The position numbers were made by a program, and so were the translations under genes. Positions 12,801-25,400 of a DNA stretch of 64,000 nt are shown piece by piece. The notes beneath the pieces were generated by a model. The model had not been told where the DNA came from. It did no database searches and saw only the letters and a program-made list of their open reading frames with translations. Within the stretch, counting starts at the first letter, position 1. Each line of letters opens with the position of its first letter. Source of the DNA: Mycocentrospora acerina (Eukaryota; Ascomycota; Dothideomycetes; Pleosporales); contig JAKUHH010000167.1 of assembly GCA_022701365.1 (NCBI GenBank), positions 496,001-560,000 on the forward strand, written 5' to 3'.

Positions 12801-13714
12801 GCCTTGATGTATGGGAGAGTGGCATAGGCAAAGGGACCGGGCATACGCTTGCCTCCGCCACCGGCGGTCATCAGCGTGTTCTCGGCCCACTTGATATTGA
12901 AGGAGGAGATGAGACGAGTGCCCTTCTCGACTGCACTTCGAATCTCGGCAGTCCATGGAATGGGTCCCTGCTTCTTTCGGAAGACCTGCACAATGTTGGC
13001 AGCACTGCGCTCCTGCGCAATCAGGACCTTTTCACTACCGTTGATGACAAAGTAGCCACCCTGGTCGTAAGGGCACTCGTTGAGCCCAAAAAGAGCTTCG
13101 TCGGTCTGGTTGCGCAGATGACACAGCTCAGACCGCAGCATGACAGGCAGCTTGCCAATAAAGACACGCCCCACTTCGCCCTCCAAGGGCGCGTCCTCGC
13201 GGTCCCAGCGGACCTGTGTGGCGCCACCCACCGTGCCGACTGTGTTGCCCTCCATTTCCTCGTCCTCGCCGTCTATGGGCTCGCGCGACTCGCGAGCGAC
13301 CATGACGCGATTGGAGATGTCGGCCAACATGGCGCCCGAGTAGGTGAGGTTGCGCAGTCGCGCCTCGTGGGGGTGCAGCTGGTTGGTAGAGCCATCGCCC
13401 TCGGTGTGTGTGGGGCGCGCGAGGTAGACGCGTCCAAAGGTGATCTCGTAGCGGCGCTTGATGATGGGGTCGACGTCCTCGTCCGGGTTGTAGGGCGTGT
13501 TCTGCTCGAGGATGACGCTGCCGTTCTCCTTGACAATGTCCTGTATTGTGTTGCGCGTGAACTCGTCGTATGAGTCGAGCTGCTGTGAGACCAGGCCCTT
13601 TGTGTCGAAGAAGGAGCTGATGACAGCCCAGCAGTCCTCAGACGTGATGGCGTTGTCGCCGTCGTCCTCCTCGTACTCGTCCTCGCCGTCCATGTAGTCG
13701 TACGGCTCGTCCAT
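9814..13714 (-). CDS. rpb2: DNA-directed RNA polymerase II second-largest subunit RPB2, 1267 aa
   Basis: Exon 1 is 13714-10077 and exon 2 is 9979-9814, split by a 97-nt intron close to the 3' end. The protein begins MDEPYDYMDGEDEYEEDDG and carries the standard RPB2 landmarks in order. These are the protrusion and lobe, GYFVINGSEKVLIAQE, CGLVKNLSLM, GYNQEDSVIMNQSSIDRG, and GDKFASRHGQKGTIG near residue 1016 (hybrid-binding region). It ends with a zinc-binding C-terminus, CDICGLM before the intron and ECRPCHNK after it, then QIHIPYAAKLLFQELLAMNI. The subunit forms half of the Pol II active-site cleft. An in-frame extension upstream to 13897 lacks an ATG and is R/P-rich, so I take the ATG at 13714, which matches the usual acidic N-terminus. 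Length is normal for ascomycete RPB2. Confidence 0.98.
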
Positions 13715-16700
13715 GGTGGCGGTGAAGGAGGGCGCGGGCGTGATGGGGGGAGGGGTGGAGGGGTTCGTGCGGGGAGAGCGGCGCGACGGGCTGCGGTGGG
13801 AGAGAAGATGTGTCGGGGGTTGAGGGCGGAGGAGATGAAGCTCCTTGTCTGGTCCGTCGTCGCGACTGGACCGCCGACGGCGAACCCAGCGTTCCAAAGA
13901 ATGCTGCCGCTAGCGCGCTGGAAATGTCTTGGCAGGCACCTCCGCGCACTCCTCCCCAGTCCTGGCATTTCACATCGACCCCACCTGACTCCTGCATTTT
14001 ATTGACAGAATTGCGACTCAATCTCGACTTGATGGCAATCACTCCGCTATCCAGTCGTTCTGTAGCTTATATGTGATAGCGCTACAAATGCCTTCACCCT
14101 GTTGTCCCTGCCCTCAACAGGTCAGGACAGAGCGTGATATACCATTAGAGTATGGGTGCATACTAAAACCCCACCATGGTTCGTCCCTGGGTCTGCGAGG
14201 GGTCGCTTCACCTTTTGGCCACATGCCACCAGTCAACTGCACTCACACCTTTCCATCAAATAATGTGCATTGGTGCGCAGAGATGATTGCACTTGCAATC
14301 ACTGAACCCTCATTAGCAGCCCAACTGACCACTGGTCAAGGCATTAAAATTGTCAAACTCATAGATAATTATCTTTCTGGATCAGCACTTACACAGTTCA
14401 TAATACCTATCATTTAGTGGATATTCCTTCTAAAGAACAAAGCTTTCATATGGGCGGCCATAATTAAGAGTGCAAACTTGTTATCGCAGGCCAGAAATGA
14501 AGACTGGACACTGCGTCTGTTCAATCAAAAAATTAAAGAGCTTGCATCTGAATGCTTTACCTGAGTAGATAGCATGGAAAGGTAATGTTCGATTTTTCCT
14601 CTGGAGAAGATCAATTGATTGGAGTTGTTAATCCTCCTTAACAAACCTTCTACGATGTACGTAGGTAAGCTTAGCTGAAGACCCATCACTGTAGATGGAA
14701 ATTCATCAATGGACAGTGACAGTGTTCTTCTATTTCCCAGCCTCTTTGTTAACTAAGAGAATGGTTGCTTCAAACGTTCCTATATATCTTATGGAGAAAT
14801 GAAAAACATCCAAGTATGTTCTTGAAAACTAATAACTCAAGTAAGTGTCAGACCAAACTACTCTTGTGTGTATTCTCATAGGAAGAGGCTTGAAAGAAAA
14901 TACTTTGAGGAAACCTCACAAGCAGCAATTCTTGCTGTTACTATCGCCTACGCACAACTCAAGGAGTGGCCATCATCTGTTTTGATGAAAGTGATAGAAT
15001 TGTTATTTTTGTAACTTTTTGTTGCAGTTGGTTTTAGATGAATATAGTCTTCAGTCGTCAAGCAGAACCTAAGCCAGGTGTTTCATTACTACGCCAAGCG
15101 ACCCCTTCTGAAGAAGATGATGGCAGAAGGGCATTGAAAATGACCATACAGACACCGCTTTCATGGACAAATTATACGACGAGTTTGAGTCATATCTTTT
15201 GCATGTAGCACGGAGGATTGAAAACCTCCTGAGAACCGAGCTTATTAAATCAACAATGACAGTCACAAATAGTAAGCCAGTAAATTCATTAACAGTAGCC
15301 CTTCAAACAAGTTGGATGATACATATATCGGCCTACTCAGCAGTTGCAGAATCCATGCTCGATTTGGTGGGCTATGAGATCTTTTCATTCAACGTGGGCA
15401 AGGTCATAGTATAATGATGACTGAGCAATCCAACAAATTTGCTCGCTGGTGAACAAATTAATCCCCATACATGACGTCTACGAGAGTCAAACTAAGTGAC
15501 TGATGACAACATTCCTAATTTACCAAGATGAACAGCGTCTCTCGTCGGCTTTGATGCACTTAATAACTCGAGTGGAGAATTCGGTGTATGCTGATCGTGT
15601 TCTCGGACTTTTGTCTAGCGCTGAGCTTGACGGGACGGCTCCGTAGGGGAAGTTGTTGAGCCTCTAACCAAGAGTTTAGCGGCATCAGGCGCCGGCCGGT
15701 TGGACATCGAGATTGAGGTCAATCTATCATGCGGGAGTATTTTCTGAGATGGTGATTTGGGGATAGTGCTAGCAAAATTCCGGGTCGCAATTTAATCAAG
15801 CAGGCAGGAGAAAGAAAGAATGTGGAGACCATGGGTTGAAATGGAAGTAATGTAAACCACAGGTTCCGAAGCTTCTGTTGATAACTATTACAGTGGAGCA
15901 GAAGAAATTATGTTAATAGTCCGCTCAACGGCTTCTCGAAGCGTACCGTCATTGCTGTAACCCTTGTCAGCATATGATTAGGCATACTGACTCACATGAA
16001 GCTCGGATGCCTCAGGCACTCGTGCTTCATGTCAATGGTACCTCGACACATTCGTCTATCAATGCACAAAGACGGCTAGAATTATGTCATGGGTGTCTCC
16101 CAGTCACCCACATGCCAGGCACACTCTGGCCAAAACTGAACAGTCGAACGCGGTTAAAAATAGCACAGGACTGAACCATCCTTAGCTCGGATGCATGTTG
16201 CCCATTACCTGGTTTTCATCAGCATGGGAGCAACCGCGGTATAATGAATTTGCCATTGGGGTGAGACAAAAGCTGATCAACTTCCAAAATAAGTTGTCAT
16301 GCAACTTCTGAGTCAAAGTTGGAACTGAATCTCGCTTTTTTTTGTTAGATTTTCACAATCGACGTGTGCTTCTTGGTATTGCGATGTACCTCCCCTCTTG
16401 CATCAGGCCTTTGCCCCGCTTTCGTATTATGTGGGCATCACGGTGTTGCAGGATGGTCAATTCAATATTGTGATCATGTCTTGGCATGCTACTCACTACA
16501 GGACTTGCAGTAGCCGACAGGTTCTAGTGCTGAATCCTTCGTCGCGAGGGAAACACGTTGTAGCCAACTACTTGCTGTAATGAGGATGCTTATCGTTAGT
16601 ATATTTGCTGCCTCATCAAGTCGTGCATGAATTTGTTGTGATGATCTGCCAGAAGCTTGGACAAACAAGCTTTTTCCTTCGCTTCCTGGTGAGGGTGCGG

Positions 16701-17981
16701 CAGATACGAGCGCGTGATGCCTTGCAGCCATTTATGTAGTCAGGCATGTAGCATTTTCTTCTCATAGCAGGCAAAGTGAAAGACCGCTCCTGTCACTGGC
16801 CAGCTCTTACACGATGAAGCCAGCAAAGCGCGCTTGTGACGTGAGAGATGGTGTGTTTAGTGATGGTGTCAATATCCAATATTATGACGCAGACTCCAAT
16901 CGAGGTCGACTCGCGAGTAGAGATTCTGCTATTGCGAGTTGGGAATGCGAGCGATACGTCGAGGGTAAAGGCTTTCCGGCGATATTTAGAAAGAGCCTGC
17001 AAATTGAGGTTTTCTGGCCACAACGGCGTAGCATCTCGGATCGGATAATTGTGATAGCGTTTGTTTATGTTCCGTGTGTACTTCCTGATTCGGTCAAGGC
17101 CCGATCTCGTAACTGCAGGTCAGCATAGGTGGCGTCGTGACAGTGAAGGGAGCAAATATTGGAAGACGAGGAGGACTGAGCTTGTCGCAAGACGCAATTC
17201 AGAATCTGTGACTTCCGTCAGTCTGTCATCCTGCAATACATAGAATGGATATGGTCGCAGCAGCGCTGCTGAGGTATCTTGGTTGTTGGGGTTGTTGCTA
17301 GCCAGGAACGCCTCCTTTGCCACTCTCTGTACGTGGTTACATCCACTCCACATGGATCTCGCGACCACGTACAGTGGGTATGCCTGAAAGAAGAAGCTTG
17401 TTGCTACGCTATCCAGGATATCGCGAGCGGAAAGTCAGAATGGGACAGGGTGACACGGTAGTATCGAAGCAGAAGCGAAGCGCTAAAACTTGATGGCTTC
17501 CAAATTTAGCTCTCCGCCAGTTCCGACAGGCCCGTGCTTCACGCTTCTATCATTGCCATCGAAAAACGGCCATAGGGCTGTGCCGCTTCTCTCTCATACC
17601 TCGCTGTGTTGCGGCTGCCCGTTTTAGATGTCCACGCTATCGACTTTTCGTATTACTAGGATGGGTTCTCGTACGGGCGGGTCGTTGCTGATGGCGAGAT
17701 GCATTCTTGGATGTGACAAAGCGTTGACCTTGCCGACGTCAGCCATCATAGAAGCGCGTGGATACTGTGAGGATGGAAAGTATATAACGCTCACTGAATT
17801 GCGTCCTTTGATAGTATCATCAATACAAGCAGCAAATCATCAGCAACTTGCTACTACATTCGCTTTTCCCTCGTCTTTCTCCAGACCGACATTCGCTTGA
17901 GTGCCATCTACAGAAAAACAAGTGCTCACTCACACTTCCCTCATACTAGCACACACAAATCGATAGCTACAGAAAATCAGA
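13715..17981. other. Gene-poor region containing a decayed hAT element
   Basis: Across 4.3 kb only a transposase remnant (14898-15414) is recognisable. The segment 14400-15500 is noticeably A/T-richer, with many stops in all frames, as expected of mutated repeat DNA. The segment 15500-17850 has short frames without motifs. A TATATAA-like sequence near 17780 may be the TATA box of the cell-wall protein gene at 17982. Confidence 0.5.
14898..15414 (+). pseudogene. Degenerate hAT-family transposase fragment
   Basis: Two blocks in broken frame resemble fungal hAT transposases. The first (14898-14969, KYFEETSQAAILAV then KEW) has the spacing of the family motif K-Y-Y-x-x-T-D-x-[ST]-P-x-Y-A-A-x-x-L-x-P-x-x-K-W. 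The second (about 15290-15411) has MIHISAYSAVAES, matching the pattern V-L-S-I-P-A-T-G-A-G-V-E-R of the dimerisation domain. It is followed by a block in which E-I-F-S-F aligns with D-I-C-H-Y. Stop codons and frame breaks lie between and after the blocks. The catalytic residues are not recoverable by eye. The assignment is from remembered family pattern, so confidence is moderate at best. No terminal inverted repeats were found. Confidence 0.4.
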
Positions 17982-19808
17982 ATGCGTTATTCATTCGTTG
18001 CCGCCACCCTCGTAGGTGCTGCCTGCGCAAGTCCCCTTGCTGGGCGGCAGTACGGATACAACCCCTACCCTACTGGTGGATCTTCTTCGTCTTCTTCAAC
18101 TTCCAGCTCCTCAGTAGCCCCATACCCATCATCCACCGAGTCCTCATCGAAGCCTCCTTATGGCGGGTATGAGACGTCTTCGACGCCTATTCCCTCCACT
18201 TCCAAAACTTCGTATGGTGGCTACGACACCTCGTCCTCTGTGTCCTCCAGCTCAAAGCCTGCATACAGCGAATACCCATCATCGCAGCCCCTTCCCTCCA
18301 CTGTTGTCTATGGTACCTCTTCTACCCCAAGTTCTTCCAAGTCAGTGCCCCCCTACGGCGGATACCCGTCGTCGTCGAAGCCATCCTATCCTACTGGTGG
18401 CTACCCTTCGTCGAAGCCATTACCATCCACAACCAAGTATGAAGGCAACCCCCCGCACGATGTGACAACTACGATCACGAAAACCACGTACACGTGGGTT
18501 CCTTGCAGCACGCCCGTTGGCCACAGTGGTTCATCAACCATCTACAGCACGTACCTGACGGCAAGTTACTATACACAAACTCTTACCTCTACCATCTATG
18601 GAACTGTCACGCCCGATGCTCCCAAGCCTACGACAGTCAAGCCCCAGCCACCTGCCAACACCCCCTACCCTGAGGTCTGCCCGGCACCGGTCACAGTCAC
18701 CGAATACGTTACTGTTGGAACTCCCGTTCCTGACTACGAGCACACCACCAAGGTTGTCACTGTCACTGAGGGTGGTAGCTACGAGGTACGTGATTTGCCT
18801 AGCATCTAACAGATGAAAGATACTAATATCCTGCAGACTTACACGGTCACCATTCCCCAGACATATGCTACGACGAGCTCAGACAAGCCTGAGGGCCCCA
18901 AGTCTACAAAGACTCCTCAACCCTCCTCTCTTCCCCCCTACCCCACTTCCAAGTCCAGCTACCCAACTCATGGACCCACTGGCGGGTATGAACACGTCTC
19001 CTCTGTTGTTTACCCCACTGAGAAGCCGTCCACGTCTGTTGGCTATCCCACTGAAAAACCTTCCACGTCTGTTGGCTATCCCACTGAGAAGCCTTCCACT
19101 TCATCTGTAGGCTACCCCACTGAGAAGCCCTCCTCATCTTCTGTTGGTTACCCCACTGAGAAGCCATCTTCCTCTGTGGTCTATCCCACTGAGAAGCCAT
19201 CTTCCTCTGTGGTCTATCCCACTGAGAAGCCTTCGTCTTCCTCCGTGGGCTACCCTACCGAGAAGCCCTCTTCGTCTTCCGTCGGTTACCCCACTGAGAA
19301 GCCTTCCACTTCGTCTGTAGGCTACCCTACAGTGAAGCCTTCTTCATCCTCTGTAGGATACCCCACTGAGAAGCCGTCGTCTTCGTCATCCTCTATTGGA
19401 TACCCTACCGAGAAGCCATCTTCCTCTGTGGGCTACCCAACTGAGAAGCCTTCCTCATCATCCTCTGTTGGCTACCCCACTGAGAAGCCTTCCACGTCGT
19501 CTGTAGTATACCCTACTGAGAAGCCCTCTTCATCTTCCGTTGGCTACCCTACTGAGAAGCCCTCCTCATCTTCCGTTGGCTACCCTACCGAGAAGCCCTC
19601 TTCGTCGTCTGTCGCCTACCCCACCGAGAAGCCTTCCACGTCTTCCTATGTAGGCTACCCAACTGAGAAGCCTTCCTCATCATCGTCTGAGGGCTACCCT
19701 GTGTCAACACCCACTCCCAGTGTCTACACAACCGTCTACCTGGCACCCTCTTCGTCGACGAAGCCTGCTACCGTTCCTACCGGCGGTTACGGCTATGGAA
19801 AGAACTAA
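17982..19808 (+). CDS. Secreted Ser/Thr/Pro-rich repeat protein, cell-wall/adhesin-like, 591 aa
   Basis: Exons 17982-18785 and 18837-19808 are joined by a 51-nt intron. The N-terminus (MRYSFVAATLVGAACASPLAGRQ) is a clear signal peptide, with cleavage probably after ACA-S or near GRQ. Residues 25-160 are S/P/Y/G-rich. Residues 160-300 are T/V-rich blocks typical of fungal wall proteins (TVTEYVTVGTPVP, TTKVVTVTEGG) with two cysteines. From about residue 325 to 554 there are 19 tandem YPTEKP-type repeats rich in serine, probable O-glycosylation targets. The C-terminus ends GGYGYGKN with no hydrophobic tail, so a GPI anchor is unlikely. Retention, if any, would be by another route. The function is not known; a structural or adhesive surface protein is the likely role. 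Confidence 0.85.
19005..19695 (+). repeat. Intragenic tandem repeat, 19 copies of a 10-14 residue YPTEKP unit
   Basis: The unit reads YPTEKPSSSSVG with serine number, S/T choice and the final residues varying. One copy has YPTVKP. The DNA unit is about 33-42 bp and codons differ between copies. Length variation is mainly in the serine run. Confidence 0.95.
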
Positions 19809-21246
19809 AGCTACCCTTCATAGCTGATCGATATTGGGATTTGTACATTTGATCTTTTTGCAATTTGACTTAAACTCGGCGCATAGGGGGGGTTTTTTTT
19901 AATAGAGAGACATGGACAGCGTCTGATGATAGTGGTTTGCGTACGCTTTTGCTTCACATAACAGAAGCGCAGTATTTTTGCTTTTAAATTGGCTTCAACA
20001 CTCTCCTTGTATATACCTTTAGATAGAATGATTGATGCTGGTACGGAATTTGAAACGGTAATCTAGTAATCTAGTAATCAACTTTAGTCACTCCTTGGAT
20101 ATATTTTGAACGTGTACCTACATCCTGCTCGTAATAAAAAGTTCAAGTCACACACAACAGTGACTTCCCCTTCTGCCTCGAATATGTGCATTTACCAGAT
20201 ACATGGAAACTGATTCTTGCTTCGTTTCGCAATGAAGATTCCTGCCCTGTTATTTAGTAGGTGACCAACATGTTTTGTTAAGAAACAACACCGAAAGTAA
20301 TGGCAGAAGTATTGTTAGCTCCTCTGTTTCGAGTCCGCCGGGATCGGGCAAAGTGACACGAAGTCGCAGACGGAGCATAAAACCTCGTCAACTTGGCCAC
20401 GCCTAATGAATAGGATGAACATTCCCAGTTGTGACAACGCGTGAAACCTTGTCTACACACCCAACAGATTTTCGTATACCTGGCGCTATTCATTCAGAGA
20501 TCAACTGATTTTCAAACTGGCTAAGACTACTCTACGAAGCGTGGACATTTCTCCTGGTTAGAGGTTTATGACGATGGAGACTTCCGTGTCTTACATATAG
20601 ACGTATTACTGGACAGGGTATAGACTGTAGTCAAGTATTGTTAATTCTTTAAATTATTTCATACGACAGTAATACATGGAATACACTTTAGACTTATCAC
20701 ACATCGGCAGACTTAATCGTATCGATCATTTTGACTTTTGAGTGGATCATCATATCCGTAAGGCATCTTTAAATGGTCATGTTATTGCCATTGTCGCAAA
20801 TGGAAGTAAAAAAATAGCCACGTAACGCTTCCAGCAATATTTTGTGCAAATACAAGAATTTTTTAAGATGGTAACGTATCCAACACGCTGCCGTCAGCAT
20901 GCATGATTGCAAATCACCGCTTTATTATCCCAGCGGTACTCCGTTGTGGAGCGTATCAAGAAACTCAAGTAGAGCTAGCTAATCACATATAATTTGGAAA
21001 GACAGTGCTTAGTAATGACATCCTATTCTCGGCTGTTGTTCCCTCTACTTGCCCGAAATTCGATAGCAGGGGTATAAGATTCTTCCTCGCTCCGAAACTT
21101 GCTTTGAAAATCAACTCAACTCAGATAACAGGCCTTTTAGGAAGAGGGAAAACTCCTCGCGTCAGCTCCACTTCGAAACGCAAGCATGTCATTATTTATA
21201 TGTTACAAAACTACAACTCTCCATCAAATCACAACAACAGATTTCC
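19809..21246. other. Intergenic region, nothing recognised
   Basis: A/T-rich non-coding DNA downstream of the cell-wall protein gene. Only short frames without motifs are present. Confidence 0.5.
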
Positions 21247-21342
21247 GCATCGGTGGTTTAGTGGTAAAATTAGCCGTTGCCATTCAATTGTCCTCAATTG
21301 AGCAGCGTCGGCTAGCCCCGGGTTCGATTCCCGGCCGATGCA
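21247..21342 (+). tRNA. tRNA-Gly (anticodon GCC) with a 25-nt intron
   Basis: The acceptor stem GCATCGG pairs with CCGATGC at the end, leaving A as the discriminator base. The D-arm TGGTTTAGTGG and the B-box/T-arm GGTTCGATTCC are canonical. The anticodon stem AGCCG pairs with CGGCT, and the loop reads TT-GCC-A followed by an intron at 21283-21307 at the canonical position after base 37. A T-rich run (TTTTGTCTTTTT) just downstream fits a Pol III terminator. Confidence 0.93.
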
Positions 21343-22484
21343 TTTTGTCTTTTTGCCGGAATTGGGGAGTATTTTTTGAATATTGTGTTGTTCTGCAGAG
21401 TTGTGGCTGATGCAACTTAATCTTTACTCTGACAAGCGTCTTCTTTTGTATTGTAGAGATCGGCGTCTAGCCGAGCCAAGGTAAGTGCTTTGTCATCCGC
21501 CTCACGACATCAACCTTTTTCTCAGTTTACACTATTTTTTTGTGCTGAATCCTGGGTTGATACTATTGCATAGTTTCTAAAGCTCGGCTCTAGATTCATC
21601 CATGTGCTTGGCTCGTCTTGTTTCATTATTCCCGCGCCATAGGTACTTCACTCGATATCAAGTTTCCATGTGAGTCCTTCTCTCCTGGCTCACACTTTTG
21701 TCAAAAAAAGGAATGTATAATTTATTTGAATAGAAAAACAGTATAGACGCCTACAGACATTCATCTCGGACGATGCATTTGTTCACACGTCTATTATGAA
21801 AGTCTTTCAGTGCTAAGCGTGACGCGCAATGGGCTTGTTCTCTTTTCCCTTTTGTATTCGCTTCTTTTTACTCCTCCATTCCCTCAACGTCTTTGCCCGG
21901 TGCAAGTATATCGGGGGGTGATCGGAAACGCGATGGCACAATGATGAGTTGTGAACATATCGTGTAAGAACTGTGTTCATATCTGCAATTTGTGCCTGCA
22001 TCTAGTGACGGGGTTGAAATGTGCGCCTCAATCAACAACTCCCCCATATACCTAATTCTTAATTTGTATTATGACAGTTGTCTCGTGTCCATCACATCCA
22101 CAGCGCCCCAACCTTTCTCGGCATGTTACTGAATAATCACCAAAATATAACAGGGCTTCCGCATACTGTCTTCCTGATGTGGGCGTTGTCCTAGTGCTTG
22201 AATTTGGAATGACGTCTGGAGTGAGGTCATTCCAATGTATGCACATCACTTGCATTAAAAACCATTCGTTTATACGTTACAGCATCTGCTCATACGGCCT
22301 GTTACCTGTGCCGAGTGATGTGCTCCAAGGTGTGCTACACACGAAAGATTTGAAGATGACGATCATATGTATTGCCAGGGCGATAGAATACGTATGGCCA
22401 GTTCATCGTAGCCCAGACGCATGAATTCTTCTTTTTTGAATAGCTCAAAGCTTAGCCGGATTTCATAGTGTATGTTTCCGGAAG
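21343..22484. other. Intergenic region between tRNA-Gly and the histidine kinase gene
   Basis: No gene is supported. The right part is presumably the 3' UTR of the minus-strand kinase gene. Confidence 0.5.
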
Positions 22485-25400
22485 TCATCCTACTACAGAC
22501 ATAGGCTCATCTTGCTGGATATCCGGTCTGAAAGGTGGAGTCTCGCTGCTTACTGAAGTTGAAATGAGCAGTTTCATCGAAGAGATTAGGTCGGCCGATC
22601 TGAAAGGTTTTGCTATAACGCGATCCTGTGTTGAAGTCAGCACTTATACGACTCGATGTTTTAGGAATTCACATGAGAAGCAGAAAGAAAATCGCAGACA
22701 GCTCATACGATGAAAGTACTACACATACCGCTCCAGCTGCAATCGCAGTATCAATTTGTTCCTGCCTCACATTCGCTGTCACAGCAACGATCGGCAGTCT
22801 GGTTCCAGCTTTGGGACCAAAGTTCAATGATCGGCCCAGTAAACCCTCACCAGCCACCTCCTTTTTGCGAATTCTTTGCATAGCTTCTAGACCATCCATT
22901 ACGGGCATCTCGAGATCCATAAGCACAACGTCGAAAGTTTTCTTCTCGAGAGCATTCAAAGCTTCGAGGCCATGGTTCGCAACCTCTACCTCGCAGCCTG
23001 CCCTCTTTAGTTGCTTGCTGAGTACTAACTGATTAATAATATTGTCTTCAACAAGCAACACTTGCAACTTTGTAGTCTCCAAACTTCTCCCTTGATTGGC
23101 CAAAATTGCTGCCTTGGCTAGAGTTGGGTCTACAGCGCGACGTGTTTTGACGTAAAATCCGAATGTAGATCCATGGCCAAACGTCGAAGATACGCCGATC
23201 TCCCCACCTTGCTTTTCCGTGAGTTGCTTGCTGATAAATAAGCCAAGCCCGCTGCCACCGTACTTCACGTGAGTTTTAACGTTGGCCTGCCTAAATCGCT
23301 CGAAAATCTTGTGGATCTCTTGTTCCTTCAAACCGATTCCAGAGTCATGGACGCTAAAGGTGAGGTACACTTCCTAAAACCGTTCATTAGATACAGCGTC
23401 TCGAAGCCTGAATCAATCATACTCACCTCACCGGAGCCCCACTCTGGACCACTTGTTACGTCACCATCCGATTTATTTTCTGAAGCCCAAAACGATTTTT
23501 CCGAAAAAAATGATCGTGGATAAGACAAGCATGCGCCAAGGCTTATGGAGATGCGTGGGCGTGGAGAAGGTTTGACGAACTTAATAGCGTTTGTGAGAAG
23601 GTTGATGAAGACTTGCGTGACACGCGAAGGATCCAGAAACAGGTAGTCAATATTCAAAAATGTGAGGGAGGAGTCGAGATTCAGGTTGTGGTGGATCTTG
23701 TTGCTCTTCAATTCTGCTTCGAAAATGCTAACTATTGAGCTGACAAGGTCTGCCGGCTTGACGGCGGATGGTGTGATAGACAGAAGCATGGATTCCAACT
23801 TGCTCAAAGTAAGTACATCATCAATGATACGCTTTTGATGATCAGCACACTGTATGATGATTTTGGCTGACTGCAGGCTATCGTTCAACGCATGCAGACA
23901 AGGTTCTGGTATCTGTGAAAGCTTCATGTAGCACTCTTCGATCACGGTGGCGATGCTGTCCGCACAGTGCACAATAGCGCTGAGCGGATTGCGCATCTCG
24001 TGAGATACAACGTCGATGAACGCTTCCTGTTGTCGCTTGGCTTCTTTTGCTTCTGTCGCCAATCGAGCTTGAAAAGTTTGAGCCCATTTGAGACGGCTAA
24101 TGTCTGTGGTACAGGCCATTACCCCTCTCACTTTTGCACTTCCAGGATCGCGATATGGAAATGCCAAAACTTGTATTTGAGCTGGTTCTGAATCGCCGAT
24201 AGGCGAAGTATATATCCGTTTCAAACGTAACTCTACCGTAACTTGATCTTTGCCAGCCAAGAGATCGTACCAGACTTGCTCTGCCTTGGGCTTATCTTCG
24301 TCTATGTATACTTCAAACATGGACATGGGAATTTGGTGTGCTTCTGCAGTAGACCCTGCCAGAGCGTAGTAATGGTCGTTTGCCCATAGCATATGTCCCT
24401 CTGGTGATATATGGCACATTCCGACAGACGCATGATTGATCAAGTGGCGCAATTTGAAATCGCTAAAGGCAAGGTCGGCTTCTAATTGCTCTTGTCGCTG
24501 TTTGTTCAGATCCGAATCAATTGCAGACGAGGTGATGCTGGAGACCATGCGTTGCAAGTCCCTAATAAACTGTTGGCAACCCGCGTCGTAGGGCCGATAT
24601 GGGTTCGTTCCAACAACTAAGTATCCGAAGAGCTGAGCGCCACCCACGATAGGCAAAATACCCAATTGTTTGCACGGCACACCCCACCCTTTCCACTCGA
24701 CTCCGTCAAAACGCTTGTCGCAGTCAATAACAATGGCTTCAGAAATAGTGCGTCGTATATCTGGCATTAAGCCTTCATCGCTGTCCAGATGACACTCATT
24801 GACCATAAGGTTGTGGTCTTGAGGAATACCAATACATCCCTCCAGGTAAATTGTATCCTCTTCCTTCCGGTAGAGCATCGCCAGCGGAACATCTCGGGGA
24901 TTTGTCTGAAGAGCGGTGATGATGTGGGCAAGACATGCTTGGACAGTCAGAACCGGCACCGAAGCTAGAATATTTAGCATTGATGTACGGCGATCCACCA
25001 ACTTCTGGGATGTAACCTCGAATGCAGTGTTGTAGAAGCCCTCAGGGTGGTAAGAGGGACCAATCGGGACGAAGGTGGCAGAGAAATAAGCTTCCTCAAG
25101 AAATCCGTTGCGCTCAAGCATGAGACAGCCAGACGAGGAGATGTCGACGCCTGCCGCCGTTATGCGCGCCTGTGCAAGTAAAGCTCTCAAGTCCGACGCG
25201 ATGTTTGGGTAGCCTTGATCCAAGGTCGCGCCCATGAGCATGGGATGCAAGCCTGCAGAGAGAGGCACATACTACGAGTCGTCAGACGGACGTCACTTTG
25301 GTAGAGGGGGCTCGGAGTTACACACAGCTTTATTGTAAACTGCTACGAGATCCGGGCCCCTGCCGCGCTATTAGTTTCTCCTTTCGCTTCTCATTGTACT

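Noticed and set aside
10172..13573. Long plus-strand frames (for example 354 and 279 codons) opposite RPB2
   Set aside because: They are antisense shadows of an unmistakable RPB2 gene and show no protein motif.
13715..13897. N-terminal extension of RPB2 by about 61 residues
   Set aside because: The upstream frame starts with a non-ATG codon, is R/P-rich, and the acidic start at 13714 matches other RPB2 proteins.
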